DNA from: Myxococcaceae bacterium
GTDB taxonomy: Bacteria; Myxococcota; UBA727; JABDBI01
DNA length: 64,000 nt
Direction: 5' to 3'
Assembly: GCA_016000045.1 (NCBI GenBank)
Contig: JAECQY010000007.1
Location: forward strand, 24,554 to 88,553
The notes below the pieces were generated by a model that did no database searches, was not told the DNA's origin, and saw only the letters and a list, made by a program, of their open reading frames with translations. A program made the position numbers and the translations under genes. How positions within the stretch are numbered: the stretch's first letter is position 1; each line of letters begins with the position of its first letter. Positions 26,301-35,109 of the stretch are shown here, in pieces.

Positions 26301-29300
26301 GTCCGATAGAATCATAGGTATAATTGGTTTTCAAGCCACTCGGATCGGTAAAACCAAGGGTTCGCTGAAGACGATCGTAGACATATTGAGAAGAAGAACC
26401 ATCTGCGAATCTTTTAAAAACAGTACTACCTCGTGAATTAAGATCAATCGTCGCATTGCGTGCTAATCTGGTTTCATAGGCAGAAATCGACTGAACTCGA
26501 CGAGGCACTGCGTCGTAAATATAATGACTCTTAGTGCCATCAGGCCCAAGAATATCTAGAATCCTGTTATGAAAATCATAACTGTACGAAGTCCAAAAAG
26601 TTGATGAATCCGTATTATAACGAGGAATAGATTGATTTTGTAACTGGCCCTTTGTGTTAAATATTTTTTCTGTTAGAATTGATTGATCTTTCGTCAAGCC
26701 TGGACTTGTACTCAAGTAAACTCGACCGAATCCATCCAGGTAAGCTTTACTGCAAGGCCACAGCGTGACGTTGTCCGCATCCCATGCATTTCGAGTACAA
26801 GCGACTTGATAGATCGAATGATTATCATCACGAACGACATCTGAAGCAAAAACAAGCTTTAGATCTCTCTCAGGGTTCAGAACAAGGGTTCCATTTTGCC
26901 GGCCAAATTCATCGCGATTATAAACTTTCGTAATATTATTAGCATCTGTCACAGAAACAGGACTTCCCCAAAAAGGTTCTACGACAAAAGTCAAAGCCAA
27001 GCGATTTCCCCAAGCATTCTGGGGTAACTCTATTTTACTAGTGAAACCAAAAGCATCATATTGCGCTCGCACTGATCGAGGATTTGAAGCACTGCATGGA
27101 GCATCGGCTAACGAGCATAAAACAATGGCGCCCCCAAAGTCGTTATAGATATAGTGGCTGCCAATCCAAGTATTTAACGAAGTGTCCCAATGAATGTTTT
27201 CGCTCGGAGTCATTTCAGGAGCTCCATCAATACCATTGTAGTAATTAACACGGCCCCATATCAAATCCGTCGAAGCATTCCAAATAGTAAATGGATCGGA
27301 TACATTCGTCGAGCAAATCTTATTTTCGGACAAAAATCCTATCAGATTACTAGATTCATTATTTATATAAGATCTGTATGTGTAGGTATCGACTCCTGAT
27401 TCAGTTGGATCACCAAAATCCGCCATGTAGATTGGATTCCCATAGGCATCGTGAGCAAAACTTTTTTTGAGACTATAACTATAAACACCTGCATCCGTGT
27501 ATTGCTCAGAGAGAGATTCCTTTAACAATATTTGGTTAACACCCGAAAAACCAGGCGTTGGCAGAGACTCGTACGCATGACGAGCTATCTTTAAAGGAGT
27601 ACCACTGGGCGAGAGAAAAGCCTCTTTCACCAAAGTGCCCGTTAATGGAGCACTGAGGTTAAACTCTCGTCGATTAGAGGATCCGTCACTCTCATCAATG
27701 AGCACAAAAGTCGAATAACCCAACCAAGAGCGTTGATGCAAATCGTATTGAGCCCCTTCATATTGATAACGAGTTTTATAAACGTGACCATGGCCATCGT
27801 TTTTAGCAACCGAAGCCACAACTTTCGTGCTACCTTGAACGTCTACCTGCGGATAAACTGCTGTATGCCTCTTTGTATAAACGGATGGATCGGTCAAAGA
27901 TGCGTACTCAATCGAAAAAGTACCTCCCAATCGATTCGTGATCTTGGATATTAAGGAGGGTTGTTGAGGACCAGCTAGAAAAAATCGAAAATCTACTTGA
28001 TCCCGATCGTCGGTACTAATCGCGATATAATCGACCTTTCCATCCCCATTCAAATCCTTCAAAATTCCTTGAGCTTTGACAGTTTCTGCACCAGTATCCG
28101 ACACTGACAAACTAAAAAGAGAATACGGAAAAGACCAATTGCTTCCTCGATAACCAACACTCGTACCCATGTAGATTTGATTATTAGACTGCCCTGAGCT
28201 CTGATCATAAGAGGCATGACTAAAATCAGCGCACCGATCTGCATCGAGGTTTTGCAACAGTCCTTGAGTCGTAATGTCCCCGCTTGCATCTTCCGAGAAT
28301 ACGAAAGCACCATACGGTAAAGACCAATCGGCTTGCTGAAAACCAGAACCCGTCCCGAGGTAGACAGCACTATCAACCGTGCCGTCACGATGACGAAACG
28401 CGGGCGTGAAATCAATAATTCCATCGCCGTTCAGATCAAGCAAAGCTCCACGAGTACTGACAAAACCATTATCATCTTCATAAAATACATAATAGGGCAA
28501 AACCCAGTCCGCCTGTTCAAAACCAAAACCTGTTCCAAGATAGATGGCATTGTCAATTCTGCCGTCTCTGTGGCGAAAAGCAGGTGTAAAATCGACAATT
28601 CCGTCCCCATTCAAGTCTTGCAAGACTCCTCGAGTAGTGACAACTCCTTCCGTATTTTCGTGAAATACATAAGCACCATAAGGTAATGACCAATTGGCCG
28701 GTTTAAATCCCGATCCGGTACCCAAGTAAACGTCACTATGAATAGATCCACCGGCATCTCTAAATCCGGGCGTAAAATCGGAAATTCCATCACCATCGAG
28801 ATCCTGCAAAATTCCTCTTGTGGTAACATTACCCTGTCTATCTTCTGAAAACAGATAAGCACCATAAGGCAAAGACCAATTGGCTTGCAAGAAACCTGTT
28901 CCGGTGCCCAAGTAGATGTTGCTATCAATGGTTCCATCAGAATGCCTAAACGCATGAGTAAAATCGGCAACTCCATCGGCGTTTAAGTCCTGAAGAGTCC
29001 CATGAATGCTGACTTTTGAATTTCCATCATGGGAATAAACATAAGCGCCATAAGGCAAAGACCAATTGGCTTGATGAAAACCAGAGAGGGAACCCAACCA
29101 GACACGATTGTCTATGACACCTCCCTCCTCAGCATGTCGATACGCGGGTGAAAAATCAGGAATCCCATCCCCGTTCAGGTCCTTTAAGACGGCCTGTAAG
29201 CACGTACCGGAATTACACTCAAAAAAGAGCTCTCCCCCTAAAGCGTTTAAACTTCCGCCAGGTATCCATGTCCCGTTTGGCGTTTGCCACTCAATCTTCG

Positions 29301-31017
29301 TGGACGGAAAACAAGAACCCTGAGCACTGCATTGTTGGATGCCCACTAGTTGACTACGACCATTCCAATCTGAGATATCATAGGAAAGGCGATAATCTAG
29401 GACTGTCGAATTATCTACTTTTGTAAGTATGTGAGATAAACGCTTCGAGATAGTTGCAAGGCTCCCTCCGACATAGCTTTGCAACATATCGGGCCGATTC
29501 TCGTATTGAAAAACAACATGACGTCTAGAAGGCATTCCTGCGACATGGCCCCCGTAAGAAACATTCTGAAGATAGTGCTCTCCTTTCGGAACATTATTTT
29601 CGTAGTTCCAAAGCATATAATTACCAAATTGATCTTGGATCTTATTCACACTCCAAGCAAAAACAGTCCCAGAGCCATTGGAAGCTAAATAGGCAGAATC
29701 CGTTGAATGACCGTACTCCAAAAAAGTACCATCCTTTCTTTGAACGGTAAAATAGCAGGGGCCCGTGCCACACAAGCCATGAGAGACTATTTTCGACCAA
29801 CCTTCTGCCACTGCGTGGTAGACGGCACCATCCGCACCATAAGATGTTCCATCAGCAACTTGAAGACGCACACCATCCAAACAAAATCGATCCGCAGCCG
29901 TCAGGCGGATGGCTGTAAACGATCCATCCATTTTCAAATTTTGTGGACATCGAGTAATCCCCGAAATTCCTTGAACAGACCAGCCAAGGCCCAAATAATC
30001 GTTTCTTGATTGAGAACTGTAATAAAGACTCAGAGAAGGCTGAATATTTTGAACGCCGGGTGGCACTTGCAACGGAATCGTGTAATGAGCACTTCCATCG
30101 CTTCCTACCGAAAAAGAACCCTCTGCAGAAACCGATAATGCTTCTTTCTGAGGTTTATCGCCTGACTTTACGCATCGAACACAAGCATTCTCGGTTGCGT
30201 TGGGCAACAAATTACCGTGTTTAAAAGAAACCGTCCAAAAATCCGTCGGCTTGGAAAAATAACGCGTTGAACTTGCCCAACCCAGATCACAGCTCTCTGT
30301 TTTAGGAAATGCGCTTGAATTAACATAAAAAGTAGAATTGGGCTCAACAAGACTGAACAACTCTTTCACTGTTGGAAGTCGCCAAGAAGAATCCCCTAAA
30401 TTCAAAGAACGGCACAAATCATCCGGTGAGTTCAGATCGTCTGAAATCGCATAACCTCTTTGCCAAACAATCTCGGTCTCTTCATCTTTAACTTGTTTAT
30501 TGGTTTTCTGAAGATAGTGATTGTCTTTGTTTTCATACCTATCTTGAACATAATCCGACGGACCTTTGACGCAACGAACAAATTGGCTTTTCGCTTCCAG
30601 CGAACTCTCTCCCGTGTCTGCCATCACCCAATAAAAACGAGGATACAAGGCGCTCGCATCTGAAGACCAAAATCGAGTCCCGGCAGCATCTTCAAAAACT
30701 CCCTTCGCAGGGCTTCCGACAACATAATCTAAGAGCGTGTGAAGCTCCGTCATCTTGGGCAAACGCCAAGGATGCCCTAAGAGCTTTTGGCAATAGCGAT
30801 CGGCATCTTTCCATGCGCGAGTTTGATTTCCGCTCGACCTGGTCCAAGCCAAATTGGTAAACCTATCGAAAGCAGATAACCCATCCGAAGAAAGGACGTA
30901 ACGATCGGATTGGTTCGTTGCATCACCGTAGGTTTGTGGCGACCAGACCGCTTGAACAGGCAGAGACAGAAAGGCAAAATAAGAAAAAATACAAAGAATA
31001 CGATGTACAACTTGCAT
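23392..31017 (-). CDS. Giant RHS/SpvB polymorphic-toxin-like protein with Hint domain
   Basis: 2541 residues; ATG 31017 has GGAG 6 bases upstream and a signal peptide (ILCIFSYFAFLSLPVQA). Order: two DUF1566 domains (~25-290); SpvB-like segment (~300-370, starting SAEGSFSVGSDGSAHYTIPL); seven FG-GAP/VCBS-type repeats with DLNGDG motifs (~610-1020); many YD/RHS repeats (~1380-2030); the RHS core (YNFGRRHYDP, then FITPDPL, then SPYMYGANNPESYIDPNGE); a hydrophobic stretch; a Hint domain (~2243-2377, starting at Cys in SCFFSFLEGTPVW with TSNHKLHT and VSDHKLKV); and a ~165-residue tip I do not recognise. RHS shells encapsulate a C-terminal toxin and Hint domains can release it. No immunity gene is evident downstream. 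It follows the 31033 gene by 15 bases. Confidence 0.88.
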   Translation of the reverse strand: MQVVHRILCIFSYFAFLSLPVQAVWSPQTYGDATNQSDRYVLSSDGLSAFDRFTNLAWTRSSGNQTRAWKDADRYCQKLLGHPWRLPKMTELHTLLDYVVGSPAKGVFEDAAGTRFWSSDASALYPRFYWVMADTGESSLEAKSQFVRCVKGPSDYVQDRYENKDNHYLQKTNKQVKDEETEIVWQRGYAISDDLNSPDDLCRSLNLGDSSWRLPTVKELFSLVEPNSTFYVNSSAFPKTESCDLGWASSTRYFSKPTDFWTVSFKHGNLLPNATENACVRCVKSGDKPQKEALSVSAEGSFSVGSDGSAHYTIPLQVPPGVQNIQPSLSLYYSSQSRNDYLGLGWSVQGISGITRCPQNLKMDGSFTAIRLTAADRFCLDGVRLQVADGTSYGADGAVYHAVAEGWSKIVSHGLCGTGPCYFTVQRKDGTFLEYGHSTDSAYLASNGSGTVFAWSVNKIQDQFGNYMLWNYENNVPKGEHYLQNVSYGGHVAGMPSRRHVVFQYENRPDMLQSYVGGSLATISKRLSHILTKVDNSTVLDYRLSYDISDWNGRSQLVGIQQCSAQGSCFPSTKIEWQTPNGTWIPGGSLNALGGELFFECNSGTCLQAVLKDLNGDGIPDFSPAYRHAEEGGVIDNRVWLGSLSGFHQANWSLPYGAYVYSHDGNSKVSIHGTLQDLNADGVADFTHAFRHSDGTIDSNIYLGTGTGFLQANWSLPYGAYLFSEDRQGNVTTRGILQDLDGDGISDFTPGFRDAGGSIHSDVYLGTGSGFKPANWSLPYGAYVFHENTEGVVTTRGVLQDLNGDGIVDFTPAFRHRDGRIDNAIYLGTGFGFEQADWVLPYYVFYEDDNGFVSTRGALLDLNGDGIIDFTPAFRHRDGTVDSAVYLGTGSGFQQADWSLPYGAFVFSEDASGDITTQGLLQNLDADRCADFSHASYDQSSGQSNNQIYMGTSVGYRGSNWSFPYSLFSLSVSDTGAETVKAQGILKDLNGDGKVDYIAISTDDRDQVDFRFFLAGPQQPSLISKITNRLGGTFSIEYASLTDPSVYTKRHTAVYPQVDVQGSTKVVASVAKNDGHGHVYKTRYQYEGAQYDLHQRSWLGYSTFVLIDESDGSSNRREFNLSAPLTGTLVKEAFLSPSGTPLKIARHAYESLPTPGFSGVNQILLKESLSEQYTDAGVYSYSLKKSFAHDAYGNPIYMADFGDPTESGVDTYTYRSYINNESSNLIGFLSENKICSTNVSDPFTIWNASTDLIWGRVNYYNGIDGAPEMTPSENIHWDTSLNTWIGSHYIYNDFGGAIVLCSLADAPCSASNPRSVRAQYDAFGFTSKIELPQNAWGNRLALTFVVEPFWGSPVSVTDANNITKVYNRDEFGRQNGTLVLNPERDLKLVFASDVVRDDNHSIYQVACTRNAWDADNVTLWPCSKAYLDGFGRVYLSTSPGLTKDQSILTEKIFNTKGQLQNQSIPRYNTDSSTFWTSYSYDFHNRILDILGPDGTKSHYIYDAVPRRVQSISAYETRLARNATIDLNSRGSTVFKRFADGSSSQYVYDRLQRTLGFTDPSGLKTNYTYDSIGRMIVRLEPDTGKTVFNYNSYGELDNKTDSEGQVFSYRYDALGRLLTSTFKDLFGETETAFYVYDDPKNNYGFGRLTSAFTAHSRTDIQYNHLGFVHQKLVNQSDIMYQFDYLYGPLGELLKSTFPDGESFFHQYYLNGFLKSTASATDNKTMFTYDDYSALGDLLNITYANSVRSDYSYFAPDKGVGQIRDFSFANPEEFLKQRNFQWDSQHEIQEIDDPLDPKLNTTFTFNSLGYLTAAQSVANPEIYDYTITGSLRKKNNQILSYRSDSHQPQLSTNPNVAWNFYKNGNMKNKTDSDGLWSYIYNGYNQLKKITNDGEVVNQFQYDAFKARIQKIDSQGNRTEYISDEYEVVNFADGSKQHTRYVFGPLGRMAAVTVLDEGKNGLIQLNSSEAFSAGPQGSGYPVSGTYYYHYDHRSSVVAVTDSDGNTVLSLHYSPYGVLNTTLSKGPDILRYKFGSHELDNEIKYYNFGRRHYDPKVAQFITPDPLRQYFSPYMYGANNPESYIDPNGEFSFWDIFAVLSVVIVPTMLLDPVISMGAYFGGQAVNHNYNPAHWDWKSAKTYEGMVAGAAVAEAGTIMGEEVGGVPGAMLAGAFENAAYSMMGGGSAKDLLISAAEGAALSALIEGAGAGLSVIFSRLRSLSEVGEVAGDSAELGGVEGETSETSEESCFFSFLEGTPVWAPSGFLSIEKLFQGNVIFAEDENGKRVRALVKLVTNRTVSELLEIRFGIGPKDFLHVTSNHKLHTRKGWVSAEDVTIDDRLTVEDGFVQVLNITLLQEGPYRVFNLGDTFGNYFVSDHKLKVEASSFVDDVEPQFKKYCGIDPLTGKKVYSFNRRAVYWPVKRLRDDVVMFHEKIPQAQINDNLMVKYFDETGEKSAPYGTKSTGSKPHSIFDIAHGESAHSVGTMMLKAKRMFTKDEVNRVMKYLPNLRLEEYHFNRKMGAASGSGDPAKVKQVILDALGISDFS
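27960..29195. repeat. Tandem ~190-bp repeats coding FG-GAP/VCBS-type units
   Basis: Seven in-frame units of about 60-65 codons lie inside the RHS gene. Each starts LQDLNGDG or similar (a calcium-binding-like DxDxDG loop), followed by DFTPAFRH, YLGTG.GF and NWSLPYGA. The middle units are most alike. The repeats produce spurious open frames on other strands. Confidence 0.85.
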
Positions 31018-31032
31018 AAAAACTCCGACCGA

Positions 31033-32001
31033 TTAACGCCGTACGCAACGAGCAAAAAGAGGAAATTCGAGAGGTGTGACTCCGGTTTCTCCGATAAAAA
31101 ACCGTTGATACCAAAGCCCAACACCTTTGGAGTCTCGGCTGGAAGACCATAGTGACAATAGAGAAGGGCCAGGGAATACGGTTTTATTAAGACTTGGATC
31201 AAAAAGCTTATTATTGACCAAAGTACCCAGTTCTTTGATCGTTGGAAGCTTCCAAGAAGCACGCCCGAGTTTCAATGTTTCGCAATAACCCGACGCCGCA
31301 CTTTGATTCGCTAAACTGAGGATTCCACGCTGCCAGATTAACCCCGTTCCCCGATCTTTCACTTGCTCGCTCGAAGGCGTTAGAGGAGAGCCTTTCTCAT
31401 TGACGTATCGATCGGCCGTGGATGGGTACGAGCCCCGTACACAGCGCAAATAGCCACTGGAGTTTCCCTCGCGCATTTGCGTGCTACCTCCTCGAAAATC
31501 GACTCCCCAAGCATAATTCGGCGAAGCAGCGTTGTCTGAAGACGCCCAAAAAAAATCGGCTGGTGTGAACGGAAACGCAATGGAATTGATCATTGGGCCC
31601 AAAAACACCGTATAGTCCACAAGAGACTGCAACTCCAAAACGCTCGGCACACGCCAGTCGGTGTACCCTCCCTGGCTTAGCCGATCGCAATAACGCTGCG
31701 CGCTACCGGGCGAAGCCTCTTGAGACCAAGAAATCGGAGTGCTTGAACCTTGATTTTGCCAATGCAAGCGAGTAAAATCATCCAAAATAACCAGACCTTT
31801 GTAGATTCCAGATATTCGATAACGACCCCACTGCATCGTTGAATCTTGATAAGCTTTACGTGACCAGACTTTCTGTCCATGTTCTAAGTCGCTATCAACC
31901 TCAACAAGAGCAGATCCTGTATGAACTGAGGCCACCACAGGAATAGAGAGACCTAGCAAGATTGCAACGACGAAAAAAGATTTAAGCCGAACATGAGTCA
32001 C
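31033..32001 (-). CDS. Exported protein with two DUF1566 domains
   Basis: I choose GTG 32001, which has GGAAGG 6 bases upstream, over TTG 32022; 322 residues. The signal peptide is VAILLGLSIPVVA. Domain one carries DWRVPSVLELQSLVDY, FWASSDNAA and YLRCVRGS; domain two carries SWKLPTIKELGTLVNN, LWSSSRDSK and FARCVRR. The arrangement equals the first 290 residues of the RHS protein downstream, with which it forms an operon (15-base gap). It may be a free-standing version of the RHS protein's N-terminal module, for surface attachment or assembly; that is inference. Confidence 0.72.
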   Translation of the reverse strand: MTHVRLKSFFVVAILLGLSIPVVASVHTGSALVEVDSDLEHGQKVWSRKAYQDSTMQWGRYRISGIYKGLVILDDFTRLHWQNQGSSTPISWSQEASPGSAQRYCDRLSQGGYTDWRVPSVLELQSLVDYTVFLGPMINSIAFPFTPADFFWASSDNAASPNYAWGVDFRGGSTQMREGNSSGYLRCVRGSYPSTADRYVNEKGSPLTPSSEQVKDRGTGLIWQRGILSLANQSAASGYCETLKLGRASWKLPTIKELGTLVNNKLFDPSLNKTVFPGPSLLSLWSSSRDSKGVGLWYQRFFIGETGVTPLEFPLFARCVRR

Positions 32002-32208
32002 ACGCCACCTTCCTTTATTCAAGAATCACTGCGCATTGCGTACTCCTCTCACTTTTTAATTGCAAGACTTTATTTTTCACGAGGTTATTTTAAAACAATT
32101 TTGATCCATCCTTCAAAACCAGCTCAGCACAAGATCAGTACTCAACAGCCCGATTTAACTGCAATCTCAGCCTCTTTCCGAGGTTACAAATAATCGTTCC
32201 GTGCCCTG

Positions 32209-33081
32209 CTAAATCGAACTCAGAAGAAAATAATAAATCCCGATCGTCGCCAATATTAAAGCACCCATCACACAACGCCCAAAAGTCGATTGCACAAGGT
32301 TCTCACTGCGCTCTTTTTGCGAAAGCCCTCGCTCATGCGCATAGAGAGCCAGCGGTTTCTGCATTTCTTCAATCGAAGCGTAGCGTCGATTTGGATTCAT
32401 CCTGGTGGCACGCGCGATAACAACTCCCAGCGGCTCGTTCGAAAAACAAGCTGCTTCATAATTGAGTTGATGAGCCAAAATATGGCTTGGTGAATCGCCT
32501 GAATAGAGTTTCTGACCCGTCAACATGTACGCGAGTAGAGCCCCGAAGCTGTAAATATCGGAACGAACCGTTGCTATTTCTCCCCGAATGATCTCCGGTG
32601 CCACATAGCCTGGCGTTCCTTGAAAAAAGCCTTCTTCGGATTTTAGGGCTCCAAAATCGATTATTTTTGGTTCTCCCTTCACCATGAGAATGTTGGCAGG
32701 CTTCAAATCCAAGTGCAAAACACCTAAAGAATGAACCGCTTGAAGAGCATCGGCTAACTTGGATACGATCGGCCAAGCTTCTTCGAAGCTTAAACCCTGC
32801 CCAGATGGTACCAACTCGTTGAGTGGCTTGCCATCTAAATACTCTTGAACATAATAAACGTTCGCTTCCTCATCCACTCCACAGTCCAGAAATTGAACCA
32901 CATGGGAGTGATGGAGTGCTTGTAATTGAGCTCCAGTATGCAAAAGCGAGTCTCGATTCATCGGGCCCAGATGGCAAAATAGCTTCAGAACAACTTGTTT
33001 CCCGAACTTCTTGTCTTTGGCTAGAAAAACCCCTGTTTTGCACACCTGACCGGTGAATCCATCTATCTCATATCGATCCAT
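32209..33081 (-). CDS. Ser/Thr protein kinase with C-terminal membrane anchor
   Basis: 290 residues. Hanks-type kinase motifs: VVLKLF lysine (~30), HLDLKPANIL catalytic loop (~123-132, with L for the usual R of HRD), DFG (~142-144) and GTPGYVAPE activation segment (~154-162). A single transmembrane helix (MGALILATIGIYYFLLSSI) ends the protein, so the kinase domain faces the cytoplasm and there is no external sensor domain. The glycine-rich loop is degenerate. It lies 19 bases after the XerC/D gene and is likely the last gene of that operon. Its substrate is not apparent. Confidence 0.9.
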   Translation of the reverse strand: MDRYEIDGFTGQVCKTGVFLAKDKKFGKQVVLKLFCHLGPMNRDSLLHTGAQLQALHHSHVVQFLDCGVDEEANVYYVQEYLDGKPLNELVPSGQGLSFEEAWPIVSKLADALQAVHSLGVLHLDLKPANILMVKGEPKIIDFGALKSEEGFFQGTPGYVAPEIIRGEIATVRSDIYSFGALLAYMLTGQKLYSGDSPSHILAHQLNYEAACFSNEPLGVVIARATRMNPNRRYASIEEMQKPLALYAHERGLSQKERSENLVQSTFGRCVMGALILATIGIYYFLLSSI

Positions 33082-33100
33082 TGACCGATATTATCATACA

Positions 33101-33952
33101 TCATTTTAATTTTGCATGCGGGTGCGATTTGTCGTATACTTTCATGAGATAATCGAGATTTACTTCCGTATAGCGCTGAGTGGTCGAAATCGAAGCATGC
33201 CCCAACATTTCCTGAATGGCTCTTAAATCAGCTCCATTTTCCAATAAATGCGTAGCAAACGCATGGCGTAACCGGTGCGGAAATACATTTCCTGAAATAC
33301 CCAATGATTTTCCGTAACCCGCCAAGAGTCGCCGAACCACTCGAACGTTCATCCGTCTACCTTGCTGACCCATAAACAAAGGCGTCTTGCCAGCCAAACC
33401 TGCCATGACCAGCCCAAGAGAATCCCGACACCTCTCGTGAAAAGGAACCAGTCTTTCTTTTCGACCTTTTCCCATCACACGGACTATTTTGGAAGCCAAA
33501 TCAACATCTTCCACGTTTAGAGAAACCAGCTCCGATACCCGCAGTCCACTTGCATAAAACAGCTCCAGAATCGCTCGATCGCGCGTTTGAGCGGGCGGGT
33601 TGTCGCATAAAGCAAAGGCCTCTTCTACTGACACACTCTTGGGCAAAGATTGAGGCAGTTTGGGATATTCAAGTAAATCCGCTGGGGAGTTCAGCAAATA
33701 TCCTTGTTTCACACACCATTTTAGAAAGGAGCGAACCGCACTCAGCTTTCGCGCCACCGAAGCGGTTTGATGATCTCGACGAAGTCCGGCCAAGAAGCTG
33801 CGAACGTGATGGTGGTTTAGGCTGGGAAGGTCGATTTCAGGCAGGCTCTCGGCCAGTTGCAGCAGGTCGTTCCGGTAGGCGATCCAGGTATGCGGAGAAA
33901 CATTTTTCGTGTGTTTGAGATACCGTAGAAATTCTTCGATGCGATCTTTCAT
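33101..33952 (-). CDS. Tyrosine recombinase XerC/XerD
   Basis: 283 residues, close to the XerC/D length. The N-terminal SAM-like domain opens IEEFLRYLKHTKNVSPHTWIAY. The catalytic domain has Arg in SGLRVSEL, HRLRHAFATHLL, the GH of LGHASISTTQRY, and the nucleophilic Tyr of TQRYTEV. These enzymes resolve chromosome dimers at dif with FtsK. The start overlaps the rlmD-like stop as ATGA, which fits an operon. XerC and XerD cannot be told apart from sequence alone here. Confidence 0.92.
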   Translation of the reverse strand: MKDRIEEFLRYLKHTKNVSPHTWIAYRNDLLQLAESLPEIDLPSLNHHHVRSFLAGLRRDHQTASVARKLSAVRSFLKWCVKQGYLLNSPADLLEYPKLPQSLPKSVSVEEAFALCDNPPAQTRDRAILELFYASGLRVSELVSLNVEDVDLASKIVRVMGKGRKERLVPFHERCRDSLGLVMAGLAGKTPLFMGQQGRRMNVRVVRRLLAGYGKSLGISGNVFPHRLRHAFATHLLENGADLRAIQEMLGHASISTTQRYTEVNLDYLMKVYDKSHPHAKLK

Positions 33953-35007
33953 CCGTGTTCTTCGTCGATCTTAGCATTTTGCTTGCTGTGTGAAGGCAAA
34001 GTATTCGCACTTAGCTGAACCACTGTTTCCACATGAGTCGTTTGAGGGAAAAGATCATAAGGCTGGCAAGAATCAATCCGATAACCCGCATCCAGTAAAT
34101 CTTTCAAGTCTCGAGCCAAGGTTGGAGGCATGCAGGAAGTATAGAACAGGTATTTGGGGCGGTGCTGCGCCAATAAGCGAACGACCTCTTGCGTCAACCC
34201 GGTCCGCGGCGGATTCACCAACACAACTTCGGGTTTCGATTCCCTTAAACAGTCCTCTAAGACCTCCTGAACATCCGCACAGATCCAACGAACCAACGAT
34301 TGCCTATCTTGGCGTTTGGCGATTTCAATCGCTTTGGAGTTGAGTTCGAGGGCAGTCACTGCATGCCCAGATTGCGCCAATTTTTGGGTTAAAATTCCGA
34401 TCCCACAATACAAATCAAGCACTCGAGAAAGCTTAAGCTGATTCACTCGCTCCAAAATATCCGCATAGAGTCGACTGCTTTGCTCCGGGTGCGCCTGGAT
34501 AAAAACATCCTGTTCGACTTCAGAAGCTTTTCCAGAATCAATCGCGCAGGAACGAATCGGAACAAAAGTCCTACCATCCACTCCAATCAGGCCTTTTTCT
34601 TTGCCTCGATAATGCCAGCGCATTCGGTTTCGATAATTCCAGATTCGATCGGTTCCAATAATAGGCTTGACTTGGCACTCGATCTGAGCGATTCGCTGAA
34701 GCGCGTCTTCCACAAAGCGCTGCTTGATTCGCAACTGCTCCGAATAAGCAGCATGCTGCAATTGGCAGCCTCCGCAGCGCTCGTAATACGCGCACGGAGG
34801 GTCAACCCGAGCAAAACTCGGCACCAATACTTCGCGTAATCGAGCGAAAGCGTGAGATTTTTTTGAACGAACGATTTCGTAAGAAACAGACTCGCCTGGC
34901 AACACAAAGGGAACAAAGACGACTTTACCGGACTCTCGAACCACACCATTACCCCCGAAGGCAACGGTGTCGACAATTCCATGATTTTCTGAAGGGTTCA
35001 CACACAA
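33949..35007 (-). CDS. TrmA/RlmD-family RNA (uracil-5-)-methyltransferase
   Basis: 352 residues. A TRAM-like N-terminal domain leads to the cysteine cluster CAYYERCGGCQLQH (about 72-85), which in RlmD/RumA binds a 4Fe-4S cluster. The methyltransferase part has LDLYCGIGILT for SAM binding, VNPPRTGL, and YTSCMPPTLARDL with the nucleophilic cysteine. The family makes 5-methyluridine in 23S rRNA or tRNA. It is shorter than E. coli RlmD (433). The start is uncertain: TTG 35007 or GTG 35001, neither with a clear ribosome-binding site. It is divergent from the amidase gene, with a 102-base shared promoter region. Confidence 0.88.
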   Translation of the reverse strand: MCVNPSENHGIVDTVAFGGNGVVRESGKVVFVPFVLPGESVSYEIVRSKKSHAFARLREVLVPSFARVDPPCAYYERCGGCQLQHAAYSEQLRIKQRFVEDALQRIAQIECQVKPIIGTDRIWNYRNRMRWHYRGKEKGLIGVDGRTFVPIRSCAIDSGKASEVEQDVFIQAHPEQSSRLYADILERVNQLKLSRVLDLYCGIGILTQKLAQSGHAVTALELNSKAIEIAKRQDRQSLVRWICADVQEVLEDCLRESKPEVVLVNPPRTGLTQEVVRLLAQHRPKYLFYTSCMPPTLARDLKDLLDAGYRIDSCQPYDLFPQTTHVETVVQLSANTLPSHSKQNAKIDEEHG

Positions 35008-35109
35008 ACCCGGAGATTTGGGCTATTTTTAAACATCTTCATTGTCTAACAAACGCTGCGGATTAGGCAAGGACTTGCGATTCTTTGAAATTTTGAACAT
35101 GCTAGAGGG

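Noticed and set aside
28059..28976. Two ~120-codon open frames within the RHS gene (28059-28424, 28611-28976), similar to each other
   Set aside because: They are alternate-frame readings of the in-frame FG-GAP repeats, which explains their mutual similarity; no ribosome-binding site or family match.
27960..29195. Regular ~190-bp repeats as a possible CRISPR or satellite array
   Set aside because: The repeats are coding, in frame, and encode DxDxDG-type protein units; there are no short identical repeats with unique spacers.
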